Counted from the first letter of the stretch, positions 9,352 through 19,045 are shown. The stretch is DNA of 48,878 nt from JABMPO01 sp964539785 (GCA_964539785.1 CAZIJQ010000013.1:1-48878); one strand, 5' to 3'. Made by a program: numbers and translations. The notes: generated by a model not told the origin, from the letters alone.

Positions 9352-12039
9352 TTAAAATGATAGTTTTATGCCCAACAAAATTTCTCTGGGTGTGCTATAC
9401 CAATCTGGATAGATGATGAATTCTTCTACCGTATTGGTGCTGTATATATCCCGCCCGACATTTGATGCAGAAGTGGTGTAATCTGGCTCCCCGGTATCAG
9501 AGAAAACGTTGTTGGCATTTCTAGTATCGAACAAATTGTAAATCTGGACATATATAAGCCCGTTGAAGTGTGGGATACTAAATGAACGACTGCACTTCAA
9601 GTCCATTTCAATCGTTGTCGGCTTACGACGACTGTTGGAGGGCAATGTAGAGGCTAGACTTAAACCAGTTCGGGTGGAAATACCATACGAAGGAGTGTAG
9701 GGGTAACCGGATCCATAGCGGCCAATGAGTGAACCCCCCCACTCCTTTTTGTTAATGGTTAGTGCTCCATTCAGGGTATGTCGTTGATCCCAATCCAGCG
9801 GGGTAATCTGCCGCGTGGGTTCGGCATTGTCTTGTAGGGAAAAATATTCTTCTTCAGGGTTAGAGTTTGAACCTTCCGCAATCTGGTATGTGTATTCAAT
9901 GTTTACAAAAGCGAAATTTAAAATATTTTGCCGTAATGATAATACGATACCACGACTGTTAGCATAATCCCGATTGATATAGGTCACATAAGTCACTCCT
10001 GGTAATGTTGTTTGGATGGGAGCGCCGGTACTTACCCAATCGCGGATATCGCGGTAAAACATGGTTATATCAAGTGATAAGTCTGACAGTAACTGCTGCT
10101 GTAATCCCAGCTCATACATTACTGTTTTTTGTGGTTTCAGGTCGGCATTTCCATATACTCCGTAAGTCCCTCCGCTGGTAAGTACTTTAAAGCCAGGATT
10201 ATCATAAAGATACTGGAAAGATGGGATCTGGAAAAAGTGACCGTATGAAAAATGAATTACGCCCTGATCAGTAATGGGAAATGCCAGGCCTAAACGGGGA
10301 CTAATGCTGGTTTTCGGAGTAACGTCTTTATACCAAATAGCTTTGCGTTCCTCCATTGTCATATTCACATGTTCTTGTTTAAATGGATAGTAGATGTTTG
10401 GATCACTGGGATCAGCTAAAACAGAGCTGTTGGAGTTAAAGTAATCGTAGCGAATACCTAAATTCACGATGAACATCCGATACTCCAGTTTATCCTGAAT
10501 ATATAGGCTAAATTCATCTGGTTTTTCGTAATAATAATTATGGGAAGGTGTGGAAGTATCCAGAGTATCTGGTGTGAACGGCTCTATTTCAATACCAAAT
10601 TCATCTCTTTTGGCTACAATTGAAAAGCTTTCTAGTTCTAAATCATGCGATCGGTATTCGGAACCAAATTTCACTAGGTTTTTTGGTGTCAATTGAGTGG
10701 AAAAATCAAATTTAAACAGAGATGTATTCGTATTGCGGTAGAAATGGAATTGATCTGTCCCCCCAGTAGAAAACGTATAACCGGGGACATTTAGAAAATC
10801 CGGATGTACGTAAAGACTGTTCAAAGGATTCTTGTAAAGATATTGTGTGTATTCTGATAGTGATTTTGATATTTTAATAGTATAAAATGTCTTTGCGCTG
10901 AAAATATGGTTGAGCGACATTGAATAATTTTTGCCATTGTCAAAACGATACGGGTTTCCGCCAGGGTTCCATTTAAAGAAGTGATTATAATCTTGGTATT
11001 CCCTGTTGCTGATCAGAGTATTAAAGTGAAGGTTCATATCACGAGTTAGAAATAACGATAGCTTTCCATTAAAAGATGATCTTTCCTGCCAGTTCATGGG
11101 TACAATAATGCTATCCCCTGACATGCCGGTTGTGGTAAAATAGTTAATTCCATTGAGCCACCCGTCAGACCTATATTTTCTTTCGGAGAGAAAAAATCGT
11201 AGTTTTTCAAATACAAGAGGTCCGCTTAAAGAAAAAGAATAATTTTGGGTTGCTGAGGGTTTATAATTATCAATTCCAAGCATGATTTTATCATTAGGTG
11301 AATAATAATCGCCAATATGAGAATCAAAGGAGCCGTTGAGTTTTGTCCCACCGGTTTGGGTGACAATGTTGATGATACCGGACATTGCTTGACCATATTC
11401 AGCATTAAAGGTACCGCTTACCAGTTGAAGCTCTTGGATAGAATTCACGTCTACCTCGATAGCAGAACTTCCATCGTAACTATCGGTTACGGGTATGCCA
11501 TCCACCCAGTAAGCGACTTCGCTTCCTCGCCCGCCCCGCACGTGGATACCTCCGCCCGCATCTTTGGTAATTCCGGATTGCAGTTCCAAGATATCATTCA
11601 GATCTTGAACCGGAAGTTCACTAATCACATCCTCGGAAATATGGACGTCGGAAGATGTACGGTCATTCTGAATGGCAGGACGCTCATAAGTGACGGTGAC
11701 AGTTTCACCCAGGATGGCTGTTTGCTGAAGTCCAAAATTCACCGTCGTGGTTAAATCAATGGCAACAGAGACATCGGTGATTGCCTTGGCTGTATAACCA
11801 ATCATCATCGCTTTTACCGTATACGATCCTGGAGGAACATTTAAAATGAAAAATGCCCCGGTTCCATCGGAAGCAGCTCCCAGGTAAGTTCCCTCCACCA
11901 GGACATTACACCCAATTAAAGGATCACCGGTTTCTTGATCTTTAACATAACCGGCAATTTTTCCGGTCGTTCCTGCGAATATAAAGGACTGACTGGCAAG
12001 TAAAAGTAAAATGGTAAAAGTGCGGCGAAGAATGATCAT
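9352..12039 (-). CDS. TonB-dependent outer-membrane receptor with N-terminal carboxypeptidase-regulatory-like domain
   Basis: The 895-residue protein has a signal peptide (1-23), a carboxypeptidase-regulatory-like domain at about 25-105 (KIAGYVKDQETGDPLIGCNV), a plug domain at about 120-230 (LNDILELQSGI, VRGGRG, YWVDGIPV, then NIVTQTGG) and a 22-strand-type barrel ending in GIKLSF. This is the layout of SusC-like and other substrate-importing TonB receptors. Its start overlaps the prolyl isomerase stop by one base (TAATG), with a GGAG ribosome-binding site. The operon context beside a secreted GH13 enzyme suggests maltooligosaccharide import, but ligand specificity cannot be read from sequence. 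No SusD gene lies nearby. Confidence 0.9.
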   Translation of the reverse strand: MIILRRTFTILLLLASQSFIFAGTTGKIAGYVKDQETGDPLIGCNVLVEGTYLGAASDGTGAFFILNVPPGSYTVKAMMIGYTAKAITDVSVAIDLTTTVNFGLQQTAILGETVTVTYERPAIQNDRTSSDVHISEDVISELPVQDLNDILELQSGITKDAGGGIHVRGGRGSEVAYWVDGIPVTDSYDGSSAIEVDVNSIQELQLVSGTFNAEYGQAMSGIINIVTQTGGTKLNGSFDSHIGDYYSPNDKIMLGIDNYKPSATQNYSFSLSGPLVFEKLRFFLSERKYRSDGWLNGINYFTTTGMSGDSIIVPMNWQERSSFNGKLSLFLTRDMNLHFNTLISNREYQDYNHFFKWNPGGNPYRFDNGKNYSMSLNHIFSAKTFYTIKISKSLSEYTQYLYKNPLNSLYVHPDFLNVPGYTFSTGGTDQFHFYRNTNTSLFKFDFSTQLTPKNLVKFGSEYRSHDLELESFSIVAKRDEFGIEIEPFTPDTLDTSTPSHNYYYEKPDEFSLYIQDKLEYRMFIVNLGIRYDYFNSNSSVLADPSDPNIYYPFKQEHVNMTMEERKAIWYKDVTPKTSISPRLGLAFPITDQGVIHFSYGHFFQIPSFQYLYDNPGFKVLTSGGTYGVYGNADLKPQKTVMYELGLQQQLLSDLSLDITMFYRDIRDWVSTGAPIQTTLPGVTYVTYINRDYANSRGIVLSLRQNILNFAFVNIEYTYQIAEGSNSNPEEEYFSLQDNAEPTRQITPLDWDQRHTLNGALTINKKEWGGSLIGRYGSGYPYTPSYGISTRTGLSLASTLPSNSRRKPTTIEMDLKCSRSFSIPHFNGLIYVQIYNLFDTRNANNVFSDTGEPDYTTSASNVGRDIYSTNTVEEFIIYPDWYSTPREILLGIKLSF

Positions 12040-13742
12040 TATGTTTTCTCCTTCATATCAACGTATTTGATGTTTTTTAGAGCTTCATAATTTCGTTTTA
12101 CGCAGTATTGTTCGGTTAATTGTTCGAAATATTTCATCTTTCTTTTTGTATTGAGTTCTTCTCGAAACCAGGTATTAATCAACGGTTTCGCTTCCGATAA
12201 AGATAATTTTCTCGATGGATATTCTTCGGTCGATATAAAAAGATAATAATAACCATCATATTCTAGCGGCCCTATAACGTCATTTAAGGGTGCTGAAAAT
12301 ATGGTTGTGCCCAATTTCCCCAATTCCTGTGATGATAAAATTCCAAGCAATCCCCGGGGATGCTTAGGATCGCGATGATCAGAAAAAATTTCTGCCAGAT
12401 GTTGAAAACTATCTCCCTGGAGCACACGCATTTTTACTTCTGAAATTACTTTTTGATCTTTGTTTCGTATTTCATAAACCATACGCTTAACGGGAATAAC
12501 AAATAAATCCGGGTAGTTCTGGTAGAAATGTTCATAATCCGGTTCAGTGAAATGAACTGTGTCGGAGAGGAGCTGATTCCATAACTCCATCTTTAATTTT
12601 TCAGTTTTAATTTTAAATTCGTTTTGAAATCTTTCAGATTTGTCTAAACGTTTATCCTTTGCACGTGTGATTATTTCTTCACGAACAACGCTTCCGGCAA
12701 TAAAGTCTTTCAATGTTTCTATATCATGGACAGCTTTAAGGTGGTCAAACTTCGATTTACGAATAATGGGTAGGAGCGCGGTGAGCTCGACATCGTTACC
12801 GTCGGTCTGATAGATTACACGATCGGATAACGAAATACTTTCCGAATAGATGTTAAAATCCTCTTTAGATTTAATGTTCTGTAAAAAGTCCAACAGCCAG
12901 CGGAGATTTGCTTTCTCCCAGGAAAATTCGGTTTGTGCTACAAGATCTCTTGTATAAGCGTTCACTAGAGAATCACTATATATATTTCTTAGTTTAGCTT
13001 CCAACCGAGGTTTCTGTTTGGAAAATTCATATTCGGTAAGAAAAAGCGGTCTTGTTTTATCTACAACTTTTACAACAGTGTATCCATATCTTCCCTTGAT
13101 CGGTTGACTAATTTCACCAACGGACAACATGGTGATTCTTTTCCGAAACCGTGGATGCAGGTCAGATAGGCTTACGTAACCTAGATCGGTATTAGCGTAT
13201 TCGTAAGTGACATTAACATCCGGAGTGACCAATTGCTCGAAAGATTTACCACTTTCCAGAGCGAGGTAATACTCCATCGCCAGGTCAAAATCTTGGGCAA
13301 AGATTTGTTTAATGTGATAAAGCGTATTTTCTAGTATATGAATTTGCCTGATTTTGCGATCACTGAAAGTGACACACGATAAGAGTTCATCACGATAGAA
13401 GTAGTTAAGTAACATTTGTTGGTAAATCAAATCTTTTTCATATTGATATATATCTGAGTTGCTAAACTGATTAATGCTCAGTTCCACTAATAGTAAGTTT
13501 TCATTAATCACATTTTCCAGGATCATGCGCCTACTGGACATATTGTCCCGGATACCGGTAACCTTTAGAAAATTTCGATAATTATTTAGGAAATCAGTAT
13601 TCGTAACATATCCGCCCTCGTACTCGGCCAGAACATCGCCATGTCTTGAACAAGAGACAACTAAAAGCAACAAAATACTGATATTGATAAAGCGGTAATA
13701 ATTCTTGCGCTTTTTGGGTGTTATTCTTGCTGCCACCAACAT
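12039..13742 (-). CDS. SurA/PrsA-like parvulin peptidyl-prolyl isomerase, lipoprotein
   Basis: The 567-residue product begins with a basic region and a hydrophobic stretch ending LLVVSC, so Cys30 is a likely lipidation site. A SurA-N-like helical region follows, then a first parvulin-like domain at about 145-235 (DLGYVSLSDL and GEISQPIKGRYGYTVVKV). After a long helical insert comes a second domain at about 420-515 (FSDHRDPKHPRGLLGILSSQELG and NDVIGPLEYDGYYYLF). Such proteins fold outer-membrane proteins in the periplasm. It is translationally coupled (TAATG) to the TonB receptor, which suggests it helps assemble that barrel. The first domain is divergent and may be non-catalytic. The ribosome-binding site is weak. 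Confidence 0.8.
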   Translation of the reverse strand: MLVAARITPKKRKNYYRFINISILLLLVVSCSRHGDVLAEYEGGYVTNTDFLNNYRNFLKVTGIRDNMSSRRMILENVINENLLLVELSINQFSNSDIYQYEKDLIYQQMLLNYFYRDELLSCVTFSDRKIRQIHILENTLYHIKQIFAQDFDLAMEYYLALESGKSFEQLVTPDVNVTYEYANTDLGYVSLSDLHPRFRKRITMLSVGEISQPIKGRYGYTVVKVVDKTRPLFLTEYEFSKQKPRLEAKLRNIYSDSLVNAYTRDLVAQTEFSWEKANLRWLLDFLQNIKSKEDFNIYSESISLSDRVIYQTDGNDVELTALLPIIRKSKFDHLKAVHDIETLKDFIAGSVVREEIITRAKDKRLDKSERFQNEFKIKTEKLKMELWNQLLSDTVHFTEPDYEHFYQNYPDLFVIPVKRMVYEIRNKDQKVISEVKMRVLQGDSFQHLAEIFSDHRDPKHPRGLLGILSSQELGKLGTTIFSAPLNDVIGPLEYDGYYYLFISTEEYPSRKLSLSEAKPLINTWFREELNTKRKMKYFEQLTEQYCVKRNYEALKNIKYVDMKEKT

Positions 13743-13866
13743 CTGTTCATTTTCAACGAGATGAAAAACGGTTACCGGCTACATTAGTAGATCGATTGGT
13801 AAAAGATGAATTGGACCCCCCCGTCATTATAAAATGATTCTTCACTGCCCTCTGCAGAAATAAAAT

Positions 13867-15738
13867 CTAGATTCTCCGGTAGAATTTTGCCGATTTCCCA
13901 TCTAGATAGTCAGAATTATCTGACCCCCAAATTAACTTCCAATCTTTTGTCCGTTTGCCAAAAATTTGCTCGGGAATTTTTACTTTTTTTGCCATTCCGT
14001 TGAACACTGCAATAATCCGTTCACCGTCGTACTCCCGTTCAAAAGCAAAAAGACCCGTTTGATTATCGGTGTACAGGGTTTTGTATGTTCCACGGCGCAG
14101 AGAATTATGTTTTTGTCTCGTTACAATTAATTTTTGATAATAATTGAACAATTCCTGATCGAATTCGACTCGGTCGCGGGGACGCGTATAGGAACAATCT
14201 TCAAGTCGATCACATGGGTGCGTTATTTCGTCGTCGTAATGGAACTCCGGCCAAACCATAGGCTTGCGGCAATCAGGATCATCGGCACCCCACATTCCGA
14301 CCTCATCCCCATAATAAATATATGGAGCGCCCAGATAGCTGAATTGAAAAGCAACGATTGCTTGCATTATCTGCCATTCTAATTGATTCGGTTTGCGGAT
14401 GTCAAATTCAAAATTATACTGTAGGTTGTTGGCATGATCAATCCAGCGGTCGGGATTTACCACGGCCGAGGAAAGCCTCTCCATATCGTGACTGCCCAGC
14501 AGGTTTTGCAGCACATAATTGGTCTGGTTACTATAATCATTGCGAATGCCAGCCAATAGGCTGTCCAACTGACTGGCAGATATTTGTTGGTTTTGATCAA
14601 TGAAAAATTTGAACATGGCGTCGGCAAAGCGGTAATTCATCACTGCATCGAAGGAATCACCAGTCAACCATTTAGCTGCGTTGAATTGTTTATTATTCCA
14701 ATAATCTTCCCACCAGATTTCCCCGGTCAGGTAGGCTGCTGGATTGATCTCTTTTACCCAAGCCCGAAACATGCGCCAGAAATTGATCTGCACCCTTTCC
14801 GCCACGTCTAAGCGCCAACCGTCAATTCCATCGGTTGGATCCCCATCACCATTTGGATCACCCCAGCGCTGTACAATTTCTTTTATATGATTGCGGATAG
14901 GCTCAATAGGACCATTGGCGTCCTGGCGGAAAGCCGGCAGGTCGGCGACATAGCCGGTGTATTCCAAAGTATCGGATCCGGGTTGCAAGAGAAACGACGG
15001 TAGGATCTGAAATTCGTTCAGGTGTGATTTATCCATGCCGGAAGAACCTTTGATATTAAACCAGCTGTAAAAGGGGCTGCTCTCGCGATTTTCTATCACA
15101 TCCTGAAAAGCCCAGAATGTCAAGCCTACATGATTGAAAACGCCGTCGATAATAATATACATATCGCGGGCGTGGACCTCTTGGATTAGTTGCAGAAATA
15201 ATTTATCGGCAGCAGTCCAACGCCAGGTTGAAGAGTCTAGCGGATCTTCTTTCGCAACGATTTGCTGATCTCCAATTGGATCTGGACCGAAAAACCGATC
15301 TATGTGATGATAGGATTCAGCCCCATATTTATGCGATGAAGGTGATTGGAATACGGGATTCAAATAGATGGCGGTAACACCAAGATCGTGTAAATAATCC
15401 AATTTATCGATAATTCCCTGGATATCGCCCCCATATCGTCGGATCTGAAATTGATAATTAAATCGCCGGCCATTCGCCCTCTCCCAGGGTTGGAATTCAT
15501 ACCAGTCCGACGTCCATGGTGAAACCTTCCATTCGATCTGGTTATCCCAGGGCCAAGTTCCTACCAACGATTCTATCGTGGGATCATTATCCGTATCTCC
15601 ATTGTAAAATCGTTCCGGGAATATTTGATACCAAATAGCATCCACCGCCCAATCAGGTGGATTCTGAGCCCAGAGAGTGAAATTGATCAATAATATATAT
15701 ATTGATAATAGCTGTTTTAACAATCTGTTATTTACCAA
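13867..15738 (-). CDS. Secreted GH13 alpha-amylase-family enzyme (neopullulanase/cyclomaltodextrinase-like)
   Basis: The 623-residue enzyme has a hydrophobic leader ending LWAQ (about residue 25). Conserved GH13 regions are IIIDGVFNHVG (about 195-205), GWRLDVAERV with nucleophile Asp311, LTGEIWW with acid/base Glu340, and LLGSHDMERL with Asp418. The late DPDCRKPMVW is typical of the GH13_20 neopullulanase and cyclomaltodextrinase group. No CBM34 N-domain is obvious. It would cleave alpha-1,4 (possibly also alpha-1,6) bonds outside the cytoplasm. No ATG is available: the frame opens at a stop 30 bases upstream and the best start is TTG at 15738, with a second TTG at 15723. The operator at 15760 lies just upstream. 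It is probably the first gene of the uptake operon, with 124 bases to the isomerase gene. Confidence 0.88.
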   Translation of the reverse strand: MVNNRLLKQLLSIYILLINFTLWAQNPPDWAVDAIWYQIFPERFYNGDTDNDPTIESLVGTWPWDNQIEWKVSPWTSDWYEFQPWERANGRRFNYQFQIRRYGGDIQGIIDKLDYLHDLGVTAIYLNPVFQSPSSHKYGAESYHHIDRFFGPDPIGDQQIVAKEDPLDSSTWRWTAADKLFLQLIQEVHARDMYIIIDGVFNHVGLTFWAFQDVIENRESSPFYSWFNIKGSSGMDKSHLNEFQILPSFLLQPGSDTLEYTGYVADLPAFRQDANGPIEPIRNHIKEIVQRWGDPNGDGDPTDGIDGWRLDVAERVQINFWRMFRAWVKEINPAAYLTGEIWWEDYWNNKQFNAAKWLTGDSFDAVMNYRFADAMFKFFIDQNQQISASQLDSLLAGIRNDYSNQTNYVLQNLLGSHDMERLSSAVVNPDRWIDHANNLQYNFEFDIRKPNQLEWQIMQAIVAFQFSYLGAPYIYYGDEVGMWGADDPDCRKPMVWPEFHYDDEITHPCDRLEDCSYTRPRDRVEFDQELFNYYQKLIVTRQKHNSLRRGTYKTLYTDNQTGLFAFEREYDGERIIAVFNGMAKKVKIPEQIFGKRTKDWKLIWGSDNSDYLDGKSAKFYRRI

Positions 15739-15759
15739 CCCAATTTTTGTGTTAAATTT

Positions 15760-15781
15760 GGTAACTCACTTATGAGTGACG
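15760..15781. promoter_or_regulatory. Palindromic operator, site B, in a bidirectional promoter region
   Basis: The left arm GGTAACTCAC and right arm ATGAGTGACG flank a TT centre; 7 of 10 arm positions pair. It aligns without gaps to site A. The site is 21 bases upstream of the secreted GH13 start (minus strand) and 88 bases upstream of the TrmB-family gene (plus strand). It could therefore control the uptake operon and give autoregulation. Confidence 0.72.
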
Positions 15782-15869
15782 CACTGGAAAATATTGCAAA
15801 TTGAGCGATTCAGCAACAATTATTTTCCGTCACATTATCCTTTGAGTATGCTAATTATAGGATCAAGAT

Positions 15870-16688
15870 ATGAGTAACACTGAAACTACTATCATCAATT
15901 TATTAAAAGAATTTGGTTTTACGGGCAATTCTTGCAAAGCATACTTATCCTTGTTAAAAAACAACCCGTCTACCGGTTACGAGATCAGTACTCGATCAGG
16001 TATACCGCGCTCGGCTGTTTATTCGGTGATCAACCAATTGCAGGAGCGCGGCTTGATTGATGCCATTGGTCAGGAACCAAAACGTTATGTACCGATCTCA
16101 CCTTCAGCGTTGTTGGAATATCTAAATCAATCACATGAGGATCGTGTTAATGATCTTAAGATCGTGCTTGATAAACTTGATACTAAAGAAGAAGTCTTCG
16201 ATTTCTGGCATTTGAATGGCTACCGTAACCTGATTTTGAAAATGCGTGAAACAATTAATAATACTAAACAAAAGATTTTTATAAGTATCTGGCCCAAGGA
16301 TTTTGTCAATATTGAGAAGGAACTTGAGGCAGCCCAGAAACGGGGTGTTGAAATATTCTCATTCAGTTTTTGCGAACTTCCGCTGCCCATCGATACGGCT
16401 GTTACCTACAATCTGGACGAGACTGATTTATTGAAGATTTGGAATCCTAAAGTAATTGTAATCTCCGATCAAACCATCGCAATTATGGGCAGTACTATGG
16501 ACATTGCCAATAGCAAGGCTATTTGGACCAGAAATAAGGCTATTACGGAAATCGCAACTAATCATATCGTACTTGACATAACCCTGGCCGGAGCGCGGCT
16601 CAATTACGATGTCAATGACATCACACAGCGAATGATGCGTCGCGGCGATATTCATCTCGATGAGCTCTTGGAACAAAAGCCTTCCTGA
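15870..16688 (+). CDS. TrmB-family sugar-sensing transcriptional regulator
   Basis: The 272-residue protein opens with a TrmB-type winged helix (about 5-75). It shows LLKEFGFTGNSCKAYLSLLKN, then YEISTRSGIPRSAVYSVINQL as the recognition helix, and the wing ERGLIDAI.QEPKRY. A short coiled linker follows, then a phospholipase-D-like C-terminal domain (about 105-250) of the kind that binds sugar in TrmB regulators. TrmB proteins control maltose and trehalose uptake and glycolytic genes in Thermococcales and occur in some bacteria. Here it lies divergent from a secreted GH13 gene and directly upstream of a glycogen-metabolism run. The shared palindrome upstream marks it as the likely master regulator of both. 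The inducer and the sign of control are unknown. Confidence 0.9.
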   Translation: MSNTETTIINLLKEFGFTGNSCKAYLSLLKNNPSTGYEISTRSGIPRSAVYSVINQLQERGLIDAIGQEPKRYVPISPSALLEYLNQSHEDRVNDLKIVLDKLDTKEEVFDFWHLNGYRNLILKMRETINNTKQKIFISIWPKDFVNIEKELEAAQKRGVEIFSFSFCELPLPIDTAVTYNLDETDLLKIWNPKVIVISDQTIAIMGSTMDIANSKAIWTRNKAITEIATNHIVLDITLAGARLNYDVNDITQRMMRRGDIHLDELLEQKPS

Positions 16689-16744
16689 AAATAAATAGCT
16701 GTTTATCAGCCAGAAAATAATATGGATCAATTACCCTGGAGGTC

Positions 16745-16954
16745 ATGTTGACTCTTCATTCTGCGGAAATATTTTTGACATCAAACAATCTGAAAATTGG
16801 AGACGTATTGGTTATAAATAGTCAAGAGTGGACAATTGCTTCAGTTCATTCAGATATCATAGATTTTTATCGAGAAGCCATTGATGGCAGCAGTCGGGTT
16901 TTACAGATGAATGAAAGAGAATTAAATACGCTATTACAGGAACAACCCAGATAG
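16745..16954 (+). CDS. Small conserved-context hypothetical protein (69 aa)
   Basis: This 69-residue frame has a strong ribosome-binding site (GGAGG at 16738-16742) and its TAG stop directly abuts the ATG of the GH57 gene. Both facts argue that it is translated and coupled. The sequence is a short beta-rich protein (KIGDVLVINSQEWTIASVH, then ID-G-SRVLQM) with no signal peptide, membrane segment or recognised motif. Its position between the TrmB regulator and the first glucan enzyme suggests an accessory role in this pathway, but no function can be assigned. Confidence 0.6.
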   Translation: MLTLHSAEIFLTSNNLKIGDVLVINSQEWTIASVHSDIIDFYREAIDGSSRVLQMNERELNTLLQEQPR

Positions 16955-19045
16955 ATGAAAAAAGTACAATTTATTTTTGGCATTCACAATCACCAGCCAG
17001 TAGGAAATTTTGATTATGTATTCGAAGAAGCATTTCTGAAGAGCTATTTACCTTTTATCGAAATTCTTGAGCGGCATCCGCGAATTGCCATGGCACTTCA
17101 TTTCAGCGGCTGTCTTTTGGAGTGGTTGGAAGACCGCTATCCGGAATTTCTTGATCGGATCGCCGAATTGGTTAAACGCGGAAATATTGAAATTATGGCG
17201 GCTGGTTTTTACGAACCAATTCTGGCCATTATCCCTGATAAGGATAAACTTGGGCAAATTAATAAACTACGCGATTATATCCAGCAACGATTCAACTACA
17301 CGGCTCGGGGATCATGGTTAACCGAACGAGTCTGGGAACCCCATTTGGCAAAACCGATTGAGGAAACCGGTATTGATTACATTACCGTTGATGATTATCA
17401 TTTTATCGCCAGTGGTAAAGAGCTTAATGATCTGACCGGTTATTTTAACACCGACGAACAAGGACACACGATTGGTGTTTTTCCTATCAGTCAACGGTTG
17501 CGTTATGCCATGCCATTTAAGGATCCGGAAGCCACCATTGAAATTTTGCGGGACTATGCCACCGAAGACGGCAACAATGTTATTGTAATGGCCGATGATG
17601 GTGAAAAATTCGGTTTGTGGCCCGGCACTAATGAAAATTGCTATGGACCGAATCAATGGCTGGAAAGATTTTTTACGGCTCTGGAAGAGAATCAGGATTG
17701 GATAAAAACGACTACATTCAAGGATTATTACCACAATAATGGTCCCCTGGGATTGGTATTCCTGCCAACCGTCAGTTATTTCGAAATGAGTGAATGGACC
17801 CTGCCGGCCGAACAGGGGTTACGTTTTGTCAGTCTGGTAGATCGATTTGGCCATAATGGTACCATGGAAAAAGTCCGGCCTTTCCTCCGGGGTGGAACCT
17901 GGCGCAATTTTCAAGCCCTGTATGGGGAATCCAATTGGATGCAAAAACGAATGACTCAGGTTTCTTATCGATTGGAAGCAATTGCAAATACAGGTCAATT
18001 GACCGGCCCGGATTTGGCGGAGGCCAGGAATAATTTGTGGCGTGCACAATGTAACTGCGCCTACTGGCATGGCGTTTTCGGTGGTTTGTACCTGCCCCAT
18101 TTACGGCACGCCATCTATACTCATTTACTGACAGCCGAAAAAACACTCGATAAAATAGCCGGTATTAATACCGATCCTTCGGATATTGACAAAGACGGCG
18201 CCACAGAATGTGTTCTCCAATCGGCTGATATGAAAGCGATAGTGAGCAGTGCTGGCGGATCGATCAAAGAGCTGGATGTTCTTGCCAGAGATTTTAACCT
18301 TGTGAATACCATGCGCCGCTACAACGAGAGCTATCACGCGAAAGTCACTAAGGCTGTTCAGGCTGCTGAGTCCTCTGGTTCGATTCACGATCTGGCGCTG
18401 GCCAAAGAAGAAGGGTTAGAAGAATACCTGCAATTTGATCCGTGGCCCCGGCGGGTCCTGCAAGATCATTTCTTCGAAAATCAGGTAAGCGCTAAAGATT
18501 TACGTCGTGAGTTTCCGGAAAAAGGAAATTTACCAGAAATCAGATACCAGATTGAGCAGGACGGCAGCGTTTACCTTACGGGGCTGGGGGTTGCCCTGCA
18601 ATCAGTGGTTGAAATCAATAAAAAATTGCGGTTGGATGGCAATCAATTGACAATTGACCTGAGTTTGATTAATCGCGGAGACGATCGATTGTGCGGTATT
18701 TATGCCAGCGAGCTCAATTTTTCTTTACTGGGTGGACATACGCCGGATCGTTATTACCTTTTCAATGGCAAGAAACCTAAAGCCGCCTGGCTGGATAGTT
18801 TGCATGATTTAGAGAATATCGGTTCGGTTGCCATCGTTAACGAATGGGATCATTTTAAACTTAATCTAATATTTAACTCACAACAAAATATAGCCTGTTA
18901 TCCGGTGGAGACCGTCTCCATGTCGGAAGCCGGTTTTGAGCGTGTCTATCAAAGTTCAGTCATATTGCCTTTCTGGCAATTAAATCTGATGCCGGGGGAA
19001 CAATTTGAGACACAGGTTACATTGACAATCGAATTATTGGACTGA
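16955..19045 (+). CDS. GH57 4-alpha-glucanotransferase / alpha-amylase
   Basis: The 696-residue protein shows the GH57 motifs in order: HNHQP at 11-15, GCLLEWL near 52-58, WLTERVWEP with nucleophile Glu124, and ADDGEKFG with the acid/base Asp at 214 or 215. C-terminal beta-sandwich domains follow, as in the Thermococcus litoralis 4-alpha-glucanotransferase, which has a similar length (about 660). GH57 branching enzymes are shorter and differ in these motifs, so glucanotransferase or amylase is the better call. It has no signal peptide and acts in the cytoplasm, where it would rearrange maltooligosaccharides into longer chains for phosphorolysis. It is followed after 7 bases by glucan phosphorylase. 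Confidence 0.9.
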   Translation: MKKVQFIFGIHNHQPVGNFDYVFEEAFLKSYLPFIEILERHPRIAMALHFSGCLLEWLEDRYPEFLDRIAELVKRGNIEIMAAGFYEPILAIIPDKDKLGQINKLRDYIQQRFNYTARGSWLTERVWEPHLAKPIEETGIDYITVDDYHFIASGKELNDLTGYFNTDEQGHTIGVFPISQRLRYAMPFKDPEATIEILRDYATEDGNNVIVMADDGEKFGLWPGTNENCYGPNQWLERFFTALEENQDWIKTTTFKDYYHNNGPLGLVFLPTVSYFEMSEWTLPAEQGLRFVSLVDRFGHNGTMEKVRPFLRGGTWRNFQALYGESNWMQKRMTQVSYRLEAIANTGQLTGPDLAEARNNLWRAQCNCAYWHGVFGGLYLPHLRHAIYTHLLTAEKTLDKIAGINTDPSDIDKDGATECVLQSADMKAIVSSAGGSIKELDVLARDFNLVNTMRRYNESYHAKVTKAVQAAESSGSIHDLALAKEEGLEEYLQFDPWPRRVLQDHFFENQVSAKDLRREFPEKGNLPEIRYQIEQDGSVYLTGLGVALQSVVEINKKLRLDGNQLTIDLSLINRGDDRLCGIYASELNFSLLGGHTPDRYYLFNGKKPKAAWLDSLHDLENIGSVAIVNEWDHFKLNLIFNSQQNIACYPVETVSMSEAGFERVYQSSVILPFWQLNLMPGEQFETQVTLTIELLD

